Shown piece by piece: positions 55,797 through 64,000 of a stretch of 64,000 nt of DNA; position 1 is the first letter of the stretch; every line of letters starts with the position of its first letter. The notes beneath the pieces are model-generated. The model saw only the letters and a list, made by a program, of their open reading frames with translations, was not told the origin of the DNA and ran no database searches. The position numbers and the translations under genes are program-made. Source of the DNA: Tilletia caries (lineage: Eukaryota > Basidiomycota > Exobasidiomycetes > Tilletiales > Tilletiaceae); contig JALUTQ010000039.1 in the NCBI GenBank assembly GCA_032718865.1, positions 620,001 through 684,000 on the forward strand. Direction: 5' to 3'.

Positions 55797-58565
55797 TCAT
55801 TGGGAGCTGAGCCGCACTTCGTCTTTCGTAAGTGCGCGCAGAAGAATGTTAAACGCGCCCACGTTGTCACGTTTACCCCGGAGATGGCAGTAATGCCAGG
55901 TCTTGTTCCCACCGATCTTGCTGTGCAGACCGCGTTGAAAGGGGTGCTGCTTCGTCGTGTACTCCTCCGATGTAACGATGACATCCTTTTGATGGTTGGG
56001 ATCAGCTTGTGCTTTGGCCACCAACCGCTCTCGAAATTGCCGATGTCCAAAACGAGCTAAGGTAGCTCGAGAGCGCTTTGCCAAAACGAACTTGGCAGCT
56101 GGTTCCTCGTTTGCTTCATCGCCTTGTACCGCCGCCTCTCGCTGCGGTACGTTGGAATATGGCATTCCTTGCCGTCGACGTCGGCGCTTGATCATCCGCG
56201 CGGTCATGAATTCCGGCAGTACCACCAGGTCGTAGTTGGATACGAGGGCATTAACGGTGCAGTTTTGGGCCTGTGTGATGTGTACTCGAAGCCGTTCGTG
56301 TGCTCTCAAAATCGACCTTTCGTTAGGGCGGACGAAGTGGGGATGGCTCTTCTTGGCGGCCTTGCGGGCAGCGCGTTGCTCGGCCGAGCTAGACCGGCCC
56401 TTCTTCTTTTTGCCACCTCTTTGCTTGTTGACTCGCCGACGCGCTCGACGTCTTCTTCTGCCGGTATCGGTGTCCACCGTGGGCCCCGTCTCATTCTTGA
56501 GTTTGTCCAGCTTGGACTGCGCACTTGCGATGCTTGCATGGGCCCGTTCGATGTGCTCGTTGAAACCCGTCAGATAAGTGTAAAACTGCTGCCGTTGAGC
56601 ATCGTAGCCGGTAAGCAGATCGCGAGCTCCGGGGTCCAATGCGATGCAGTTTCCGGCTCGCTTTGTCGGTTCGAAGACTGCTTTGTTGCGCGAGTTCCAT
56701 CCCTTGTCCAACCCCTGCCGTTTTTCCTTCCTCTGTGTATGGTCCCGTCCAAGCGTCGTGGCTCAGAAGCAAGTACCACTTACGGCCTGTCCTGTGAATG
56801 CTGAAGCTTCTGGAAGCTCCCGTGAGGAGCTTGACCCAGTCCGATCGCTTTCTCCTGCGCTCGCCCGGTCCAGCCAGCATGCGATCTCGCACGTAAAGGT
56901 TGGAGTCGATGTGCTTGAGGATGCGTGGGAATAGTGCTCCTCGCTTATCGATGGCGTCTGATGTGAAGAACAGAACGGATTTATCATCCTCGTCGGCGGA
57001 ATCAAGTCGATAGGACTTTGTCCATCCACGCTCCAGGTTTGTCTGCGCCGCTCGAGCGTTCGCCGCCACCTTGAGGACTTGTTCGCGTTGAAAATTGTGG
57101 GGAAGTTCGATGAGGCGTTGACGGTTCTGATCGACTGAAGCCCTCTCCTCTGCAGTCATCTTGTTCCATTTCGTTTGGCTGAGACAAGTCTGGTCGGCCA
57201 AGACGAAGGCATCCGTTTTTCTCTCCGACGTCCTTTGCTTTTTGGAGGCGAGCGCGAACCATCTGTCGCAAAGAGGCCGCCAATGATTCCCACTCCCGGA
57301 GCTTTGCTCCAAGTTCTGCCGAAGGATAGAGTCGAAGTCGCAAAGCTCGTAAGCATTCCGGCTCCTTCCGCTTGAGTGGAGCTCTCTTCTTGTCCTTGGC
57401 AGCACGTCTCTCGAAGGCTGCCTTAGAGTCGGCGTCGTAAGATAGCTTGCGCGCTTTCTTTGAATCTCTGCTGCCTTCTCCGTCCTCCATCTTCCTTTTT
57501 CCCGTATCCCTCTTCGACCCCTTTGGCTTCGTGAGGGAGGAGGTATTCAAGCCCCGCGCCACGAATGCATCCCAAAGCCGCTGAGTTGCCCACGTCCTGC
57601 ACTCCCAAAAGCTTGCCCCTTCTCGCGCATCCGAAACGTTTTGCCCCATGTCGTTACGAGAGATGAGTTGCTGTCGACTGAACCGCAGGGATGAAACAGA
57701 AATGATGCCCTGTTCCCGATTGGCTCGTGGCTGATGGACAGTCGTTGCCCATTCCCAATCCTTGCCCGCAGAAAAGGCGTCTGAAAGCCTTGCGGATTCT
57801 TGCGTCCAGCTCTCTCCTGTGATGCCCCACAATCTTCGCGAGAGTCTTCTTGACTCATCCGTAAACCATGGTGCGAAAATTGGTGCAGCCGCCAATAAAA
57901 TCGCCACTCGAACTTCCGCCACCAAGGAGCTCGTCGCAAAGTCAAGAAGGTTGTTGACTTTGGCCTTCCAGTCATCTTTCTGACTGGACCAGAGTGCTTG
58001 AATTAGGGCATCCTGCTTGTCCTTCGCTGGTAGCCGCGCAATAGATTCCCATGATGAGGTGGGCGGTTGCGGCGGTTGCGGTGGTTGCGGTGGTTGCGAT
58101 GGTTGCAGTTCGAACCCGGGAGGCGGAGGGGGCCGATCCCTCTCAGCGAGAGTAGGGTCCAGCCACGGCAGTGGTGGCGGTGCGAGATCTTGCGGTGTTG
58201 GCGGTGGCGGCGAAGGGGGAGCTGGGTTGGACTGGTAGTGTTCGTAGTCTGCGGGGCCAAGCCGGGGCGGGAGATCGGGGTCTAGCCACGGCGGCCGTGG
58301 CGGAGGAGCTGGGTTAGGATGGCGTGCATCTGAACCAGAGAGAGAGGGTAATGAGTCTGTGTTCAAAAACATACTCCACGCAAGGACACCACTGCATGTA
58401 CTCACCACCATCATCATGATCTGCATCCAGCATCGGAATCCCTGTTGGACGTCCGCGAGTTCGTGCAGCGCTAGGGCCAGCGACGCTCTGCGGCTCGTCC
58501 AAGAACTCGATGGGCCTCTTCGCAGGTTCCGGCTGAGTGATATCAAGTGGCGTCAGATCTTGCAT
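55797..58565 (-). pseudogene. Fanzor (eukaryotic TnpB-like RNA-guided nuclease), two frameshifts
   Basis: Exon 1 58565-58406, intron 58405-58330 (GTGAGT...TTCAG, in frame), exon 2 58329-55797; about 896 residues if two surplus bases (57.33-57.24 kb and about 56.73 kb) are discounted. N-terminal extension: Pro-rich with two copies of PPWLDPDLP/LPWLDPTLA and a (PPQ)n tract, then basic clusters (GKRKMEDGEGSRDSKKARK). The TnpB-type core starts at ALRLRLYPSAELGAKLREWE. RuvC-I is CIALDPGARDLLTGYD (Asp), RuvC-II DLVVLPEFM (Glu), RuvC-III GKRDNVGAFNILL (Asp); arginine-rich helices lie between I and II. The zinc ribbon preceding RuvC-III is eroded: HPFQ and CHLR stand where relatives have two CxxC pairs. 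Family members cut DNA guided by an RNA from the 3' end of the locus. The shifts make this copy probably inactive, unless they are sequence errors. Confidence 0.85.
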
Positions 58566-58979
58566 AGTACGCACAGCTATGCAACAAGATCTCCAGTGAT
58601 TGCTTACCTCGTACGCAGGCATCTCCTTCATTCACCTCTCCAACACCTCCTGGGATTGGGCAGAAGCGGTAGAAGGTGGCGCTGTCTCTAAGAAGGGAGG
58701 CCGGAGGACGAAGCAAAGAAGGGGATGAGATGGGGAGAGCAGGTTGAAGAACTGGAGAGGGCAAGCACTCACCCCGAGGAGAAAGATATACCGGCAAACG
58801 ATCGTACTCGTAGTATCCAAAGAGATATCGACGTCTGTTCCGATCAGAGGCAATGCAATCAGCAGGCTTCGATCTTCGGGGATCTCGGTCGGATTCGGGA
58901 AGCGCGACTTACCGAAGGGACTTGCAAGTTGCAAGGGTGCAAGGGAGGAGAGCAAGCAAGCGTGCAAGCAAGCAAGCTG

Positions 58980-59160
58980 AATTGCAGCGACTGCCGATTG
59001 GTTGCCACCACTGCTACTGGGAAGAGGCGCAGCGGCCAGGAGCACAGCCGCCGTCAGGAACGCGTCGGTCATGGTCTCCATGTCCACCTCTCCGATCTGA
59101 CGGAGCTGACCGGGAGGCGGGCCCTTCACAGTCGTCCTCGTGGCCGTCTGCTCGACGGCG
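58980..59160 (-). pseudogene. ARO1: AROM (ARO1) EPSP-synthase-domain fragment
   Basis: Minus-strand piece [20 protein letters not shown] followed by [20 protein letters not shown] and AAAP, matching the EPSP-synthase module of the pentafunctional AROM polypeptide (shikimate pathway). Only about 50 residues are recognisable; nothing else of the roughly 1,550-residue enzyme is present. A further protein-like but unassigned stretch ([20 protein letters not shown]) follows at about 58890-58770, ending at a GTGAGT. It sits between the Fanzor gene and the second hAT-like MITE. Confidence 0.7.
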
Positions 59161-59348
59161 CGGGAATAAGGAAGGAAGAGAAAAATAGTCATGAACCGAT
59201 TGGGTTTTGGGCTTGGGGGCGGAGCGGAGCGGAGAAAGGATGGCGAAGGGGTATGAATGAAGCGTAAGAGGGAGGCGTTTTCGTTGAGGGAGGGAGAACC
59301 TTGCTTGACCGGCACCGAGCGAGCATAGAATAAGTGAGTCATTCGAAT

Positions 59349-60123
59349 TAAGGAAGAGCACGGAGTATACCCCGGAATGGGTTTGCAGGAATTCCGGGGG
59401 GCTCCGGGCAGAGTTCCGGCGGTACCCGGAACCCGGAATGCTGATTTTCCATTTTTGTCAATTTAGTCCTTTTAAGCAGGAAGCAGGAATTTCCTGGTAC
59501 CGCTCAACCGGAATGCGGAATGGATTTTTGCTTTGGCCGTGACTTTTCTTGCGGAATGCGGAATCTGTGGCGAGACAAGCTCATTCTCCCGAAATTCCGC
59601 CGGATTCCGGGAGATTCCGGGGGGTCACGTGATGTGGGGTCTCATTTGGGGTTTCATCTATAAATGAGACTCTATGGCGAGTTTCACATATGAGGAGACC
59701 CAGTCTTGTGGTCTCAACAGGACATATGAGGCTTGAAGAGGAGCAAATTGACGCGAGTGAGGCATCAAATGGCCAATGCAGAGCTTCAATGTAGACTATG
59801 GACGAGTACAAAGCCGATTTAGAAAGGGGTCGACTCGTTTTTCATATGATTTTTGTGACTGCGGAGGAGAGTCCCGGAATCCGGCGAAATTCCGCATTCC
59901 GGGAGCTGCGGAATGAGGAATCGAAAATTGATCAAAACCTAAATTTTTGACGGAAGCCGGAATTCCAAATGTATGAATCTGAATCTTTCCCCGGAATACG
60001 GAGCTCTGCGCCCGAAAGAAGAGTAATTTTACCGGAATGCGGAATGCCCTGAGAGGCCCCGGAATTGATGCGGAGGTCCTCCCCGGAGTACGGAAATTCC
60101 GGGGCACTCCGTGCTCTTCCTTA
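59349..60123 (+). mobile_element. hAT-like MITE, copy 2 (775 bp)
   Basis: Same orientation, length, termini and interior as 12897-13671, with under about ten differences seen by eye. Flanked by a perfect, palindromic 8-bp duplication ATTCGAAT (59341-59348 and 60124-60131). The perfect duplication suggests a more recent insertion than copy 1. Confidence 0.92.
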
Positions 60124-60205
60124 ATTCGAATGGTCCGAGGCGAGGCGGGGTGGGATTTCCTTCGATGCGTCTCGTCAGTCGCTGATGAGGACCTTCCGAC
60201 GCCCT

Positions 60206-61859
60206 TTACCACTTGTACTCCCCAGCCGAAACACCCTTGACAGCCTCGCCAGACTCCACCTTCGCCTTCGCCTCCGCATCCTCAACCGCTCCCTCCTCCT
60301 CCTCCTCATCACCATCACCATCATCCATGGCCTTATTCGCCTCATCCAAGATCTCCTGCAACGTCTTCCGACGATCATCCTCCGACTGCGACTGTCCGTT
60401 CGCCTTCGATGATGGAGCTGCTGGGTCGTTCGACGTCGACGACTTGCCCTCGAGAGCAGCTGCGGCAGCGGCATGTTCCTCCGAAGCGTCAAAGATGACC
60501 GAATCCTCCCCCGCCCCCTCCTCCTCCTCCTCCTCCACCTCCTCCTCGACATCATCATCCTCAGCCGTACTATCATCAAGCGCACCAGACGTGTCCGCAT
60601 CCCCATCCGCATCCGTTCCAACCAAAGACGTATCAGGAAGGGACGCGTCCAGAAGAGACGACGTGTCCGCCGGAAGGGACGTGTCCGGAAGCGAGGACAG
60701 CGAGGACGACGACAGGTCCAGGTCCGCGGCCGCAGCGATGGAGGCTACATGATGACCATTGAGCACGGCGTCGACCGTTTCAGCGTCCGGAGCAACGGCT
60801 TCCCGCCGAGCCGCAACTTCACCTAGATGAAGCAGACCCAGTTTTAGAAGCCGCACCACCAGCAGGCGCCCGTGCCGAGGGAGCACCGGCAGCCTTGACG
60901 GTCGAAGCGGTGCCAGACCGAGCAGAAGCAGCCGGCGCACGAGCACCCGTCGCAGATGGCGCAGCAGCAGCGGCGGTCCGAGCTCGTGCGTTCGCGCCCG
61001 ATGATGCACCCGCAGCCGTAGACGTAGACGTAGACGTGCGCCCGGCAGTAACAGGGGCTCGCTTCGAAGTGGAAAGCACCGGGGCACGGGGAGTCGTCGT
61101 CGTCGTCGTCTTGGAAGCCGATGTCGAGACGGGACGGACAGGCCGAGTAGACCCTGCAGCGGAGGAAGTTCCCGAAGTCGATCTGGGCACACCTGCCGTC
61201 GTTGTACGAGCGGCGGTGCTGCTAGCGCCAGGACGAGCAGCACCGGCACCAGCACCAGCACCAGCACCGGGCGCTGGCCTAGGCTTGAGAGTCGTGGTCG
61301 TACCCGGAGCAGGGCGAACGGGAGGGGTAGGCCTGGCAGCTGAGGAGGAAGTGGTGGAAGCCGGGGCGCGCTTGACTGCCGAGCTTGCCGTTGGAGCGGA
61401 CACGGCAGGGCGGGGACGCGCTGGGGCCGCCGCCGTCGTAGTAGCTGTGCGGGAAGAAGCCGTGCCGGCCGATGGTGTACGCGTTGCGGATGTAGCGGGA
61501 GTGCGCGTGGTAGTGGAGACTGGACGAGCAGCGCCGGCGGCGCCGGTACGAGGAGCGGCACCGGAGGTAGAGCGCGCCGACGACGAGCTCACGGCAGGCC
61601 GAGCTGTGGTGGTGGTGGGAGCTTGAGCTGATGCTCCTGTACGTGCTGAGGCAGGAGTGGGGCCCGTCTTGGCTGAGCTGGCATTGGTAGCCCCCGTGGC
61701 TCGCGCACGTGCTGTGGACGATGCGGTGGTGGAGGCAGCTGGAGGACGTGGCTTTGCGGCCGTGGTGGGCCGAGTAGCTGAGGCTGACTTTCCGTTAGCA
61801 GCTGTGACTGGCTTTACAGGAGCGGCAGCGGGTTTGGAGGCAAGTGGCTTCTCTGGCTC
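60206..61859 (-). CDS. Ala/Ser/Thr-Pro low-complexity protein with acidic tail, 5'-incomplete
   Basis: Minus-strand coding stretch from an apparent 3' splice site at 61861-61860 (TTGCAG) to a stop at 60206. The upstream 1 kb encodes a basic Ala/Ser/Thr/Pro-rich chain (SARSTSGAAPRTGAAGAARP and similar, with a Gly-Ala run); the last 600 bp encode an acidic tail (DDVEEEVEEEEEEGAGEDSV, then SEDDRRKTLQEILDEANKAM and a C-terminal GEYKW). The frame changes near 60825, compatible with an intron using the AG|GTGAAG donor. No ATG is found in the frame or between it and the TATA box at 62205, so the first exon is missing or further away. I do not recognise the family; it resembles intrinsically disordered chromatin- or microtubule-associated proteins only in composition. 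Confidence 0.5.
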
Positions 61860-62204
61860 TGCAATTGTAAGATTTCCTAGTTATAAGGTCGTTGCAAACA
61901 CAATAGAATTGGTGTTGGACAGTCGGACGCGTAGTACCGCTCGTTGTATAGAGACAGAAGTGACGCGCTGCTGAACTTTGGCCTATGCTACTATGTTTAG
62001 ATAACTAACCAGTATACCAGTGGTCCTACAGGTGTGTGGGTGAAAGTGGCTCTCTCAATCACTTGATGAAACTTTATGAGACTCAGACTTCACACAGTAG
62101 ACTTTAACTCTGCAATGATCTGTGATTGCTAAGTTAGTTGTCTGGGAGTGTGAGAGGAAAGAGCTGGGGGGGACCAGAAGGGAAGAAGGGCGGCGAGGGC
62201 GCTC

Positions 62205-62212
62205 CTTTTATA
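62205..62212 (-). promoter_or_regulatory. TATA box candidate
   Basis: TATAAAAG on the minus strand, about 345 bp upstream of the splice acceptor of the 60.2-61.9 kb gene. No ATG occurs on the minus strand between it and that acceptor, so if this is that gene's promoter its leader exon is non-coding. Confidence 0.4.
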
Positions 62213-62508
62213 CCTTTCATGGTGCCCCCTGATGCGCAGCGCATTGTGTGGTGTGCGCTGCGCTGAGGTGTGGTGATGTGGATGCGTCGGTGTGCTGGTG
62301 AGTCACAAGAGTCACAGCCACGTGACAACTGACGCGTCAGATAGTAGTCATCCAACAGTCACCATAAATCACCCAGCAGTCAATACACAGTCATCCTTTG
62401 ACACGGGCTAAATACATACACAGTCATACAGTCATCATGGGAGCAGGGACGAGTCAAAGGGGAAGTGTGAGTGTGGCGAGGTGAGGTGAGAGGAAGCGGT
62501 GGTGAGTG

Positions 62509-62815
62509 GTGCGCGCGGTGCGCATGGTGAGCGTTGGTTCACCACGCGAAAATGTGTTTCGATGGTAAATTCGCGTGAACCAACACTTCACCAAAATTGT
62601 AAACAACACGCACCATATGTGGCACGTGACGCGCACCACGCGTTGGGCGCCTGAGAAACCAACGCGCACCACGCGTCGCACACCACACGCGCCACGTGAA
62701 AATTGTCGACGCGCGGCGCGTCTCAGGTGAGAAAAATAAAAAAAACAACGCGCACCACATATCGCGCGCGCAGAGAAAAACAATCCGCACCACGCGTCGG
62801 TCACCACGCGTCGGT
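62509..62815. repeat. CACCACGCG-rich degenerate repeat region
   Basis: At least eight copies of a GCGCACCACGCG-like word at irregular 15-45 bp spacing in both orientations. ACGCGT cores recur, reminiscent of clustered protein-binding sites or a MITE interior. Confidence 0.55.
62533..62584 (+). repeat. inverted repeat (hairpin)
   Basis: GTTGGTTCACCACGCGAA at 62533-62550 and its complement TTCGCGTGAACCAAC at 62570-62584, with a 3-base bulge and a 19-base loop. Confidence 0.8.
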
Positions 62816-63033
62816 ACGGGTGAGAGGATAGAAATGTTAACTTGTGAAGTGCTGAATAATGTACGCGTGGCACCTACATATGTCAGACACCTTACATCCT
62901 CCCCTTCTGGGCTGACATGTCAGTCAAAAGAGTTTTTTTCACCAAAGTGTAATTTTTTTGAAGAAGTCAAGAAAGAGGGAAATCCTTTTGTGGAGGGAGA
63001 ATAGTGGAGAGACAAAGGGAGCAGTGAGAAACT

Positions 63034-63699
63034 TTAAGGGTGAGAGTGGGAGTAGGGGGCAAAGCGGCGGAGACAGTAGCGGTAAGCGGGGTTGTGGAGG
63101 AGATAGGGGTGGTGAGTGTTACCATCGGCAGCTACAATAAGTTGGGCCGCCATGTTGACCCCGTCCGCGTGGTTGAGTTGGCGGAGTGAGTGGCGAGACC
63201 ACGACTGTTGAGACCACCGGGATTCCGGAAGAAAGTAAAACCGGGAGCCGGCGAGTCGGAGTCGGGCTCGAAGGTGTCGGTCGAGGCGCTCGTTCTCGGC
63301 CGTAAGTCGATCATTCTCAGCCTGGAGCTGAGCAGTTGCTTGGGCAACCGCTTCCTCCAGCTCAGGACGGAGAAACGGCTTCATGTACATAAAGTAACAA
63401 GCCCTAGTATTAGCTGACATCATTGAGAAGGTACTAAATACGTAGTGAAGGGCGGTGTCGACGGCGGTTTGAATGTGCTGTGACTGAGGAACAAATGGAA
63501 GTGGGTCGCCATCTTGTTCGGAATCGGTTTCGCCGTTCGGGAGCCGTTCTTGAGTGTAGAAACCGAAAGACTGCAGAACCGGATCCTCTTGTTCGTCCTT
63601 GATGACCAGAGAGTCGTTGGGAGAGTAGGAAGGGTGAGGAGTGTTGTCGCGAGGAGTGCGAGGAGGGATCCGAGGATCAGAAGTGTGTGTATAAGTCAT
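63034..63699 (-). CDS. uncharacterised protein with short coiled coil
   Basis: ATG at 63699, 72 bp downstream of a TATATA (63771-63776); 221 residues to the stop at 63034. Pro/Thr-rich acidic N-terminus (SDPRIPPRTPRDNTPHPSYS), then a central segment MMSANTRACYFMYMKPFLRP and a leucine-zipper-like coiled coil ELEEAVAQATAQLQAENDRL. The C-terminal third looks less protein-like and may be read-through of a missed intron. The family is not recognised; a retroelement Gag or a small regulator are both possible. Confidence 0.45.
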   Translation of the reverse strand: MTYTHTSDPRIPPRTPRDNTPHPSYSPNDSLVIKDEQEDPVLQSFGFYTQERLPNGETDSEQDGDPLPFVPQSQHIQTAVDTALHYVFSTFSMMSANTRACYFMYMKPFLRPELEEAVAQATAQLQAENDRLTAENERLDRHLRARLRLAGSRFYFLPESRWSQQSWSRHSLRQLNHADGVNMAAQLIVAADGNTHHPYLLHNPAYRYCLRRFAPYSHSHP

Positions 63700-63716
63700 G
63701 TGTGTGTGTGTGTGTG
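63681..63716 (+). repeat. (TG)n microsatellite
   Basis: Interrupted TG repeat over the start codon region of the 63 kb gene; translated on the minus strand it gives a His-Thr run just upstream of the chosen ATG. Confidence 0.85.
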
Positions 63717-63770
63717 AGAGTGTGTTTTGATGAGTAGAATCAGTCAATTCTCCCTCACGACACTGTCTCT

Positions 63771-63776
63771 TATATA
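63771..63776 (-). promoter_or_regulatory. TATA box of the 63 kb gene
   Basis: TATATA(AGAG) on the minus strand, 72 bp before the ATG at 63699, a typical fungal spacing. Confidence 0.5.
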
Positions 63777-64000
63777 GCTTTCTCTCTGCCCATCCACGGC
63801 GACCATCAGCAGTGTGCTGCGCACCGCAGCAAGCGTTCAGGAGCGCAAGATTGGATTGCTTTGAGTGGTGTTCAACTCGATGCCGATGCAACGTAGAGGT
63901 GAAGTGCTGAGCGGTGTTGAGTGAAGGTGTGGTCAGGAACGGGTTAAAACTCCGTCCCGATTTTTCGGCGTTTGAGGTTCTAGACCATGCAAGGCACTGC

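Noticed and set aside
55700..56050. ATG at 56050 as start of the Ala/Lys-rich protein
   Set aside because: That extension overlaps the conserved C-terminus of the Fanzor on the same strand in another frame, and its translation is not protein-like.
12897..60123. The two hAT-like MITEs as ends of one composite transposon carrying everything between
   Set aside because: Each copy has its own 8-bp target duplication with a different sequence, so they inserted independently.
60895..61626. 243-codon plus-strand frame rich in Val/Ala/Gly
   Set aside because: Antisense shadow of the Ala/Thr/Ser-rich minus-strand gene; no independent evidence.
61880..64000. LTR retrotransposon
   Set aside because: TATA boxes and repeats suggested an LTR, but I found no pair of long direct repeats, primer-binding site, or Gag-Pol motif in the window.
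1..64000. CRISPR array, tRNA or rRNA genes
   Set aside because: No regularly spaced direct repeats with unique spacers, no tRNA cloverleaf A/B-box pairs that I could fold convincingly, and no rRNA-like sequence.

Overview
The window reads as nuclear DNA of a filamentous or dimorphic fungus, most likely a basidiomycete. Host genes are cut by many short (about 60-100 bp) GT-AG introns. The repeats include a Plavaka-type DNA transposon, a Helitron with an N-terminal DUF6570-like region, a pogo element and an I/Tad-like LINE, a mix typical of basidiomycetes. I cannot fix the species. A TE-rich, weakly recombining compartment of a Pucciniomycotina genome would fit, but that is inference.

Layout. 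0-2.3 kb: direct and tandem repeats with no firm gene. 3.9-11.1 kb: a Helitron whose product, after splicing four introns, is one chain of Rep, PIF1-like helicase and a C19/USP-like cysteine peptidase. 11.6-12.7 kb: a four-exon unknown gene. 12.9-13.7 kb: a 775-bp hAT-like MITE, with a nearly identical copy at 59.3-60.1 kb. 14.5-16.5 kb: a pogo element with perfect 111-bp terminal inverted repeats. 17.1-21.5 kb: a two-exon unknown gene of 1,437 codons. 22.9-27.4 kb: a decayed Plavaka-like transposase interrupted by a 451-bp MITE with a 10-bp target duplication. 27.4-32.7 kb: a LINE with broken ORF1 and ORF2. 33.0-33.5 kb: a PIF/Harbinger-like MITE.

33.7-43.4 kb is a graveyard of unrelated, intron-retaining host-gene fragments: CHL1/DDX11 helicase, fatty acid synthase alpha PPT domain, glycyl-tRNA synthetase, PMT-type protein mannosyltransferase and a GH5 steryl/glucosylceramide glucosidase. 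A further fragment, of the AROM EPSP-synthase domain, lies at 59 kb.

44.5-52 kb is ordinary, well-preserved host sequence: an ADGF/CECR1-type adenosine deaminase, the cohesin kleisin RAD21 with five MCB (ACGCGT) boxes upstream, and, convergent to it, NOB1 (18S rRNA 3'-end nuclease). 52.9-55.7 kb encodes a long Ala/Lys/Glu coiled-coil protein whose 5' end is missing or hidden. Abutting it at 55.8-58.6 kb is the most notable locus: a Fanzor (eukaryotic TnpB-like, potentially RNA-guided nuclease). Its three RuvC acidic motifs are intact, it has a long proline-rich/basic N-terminal extension with an intron, its zinc ribbon is largely lost, and two frameshifts break it. 60.2-61.9 kb is a low-complexity, 5'-incomplete gene. 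62-64 kb holds CACCACGCG-rich repeats and a small unknown gene with a TATA box.
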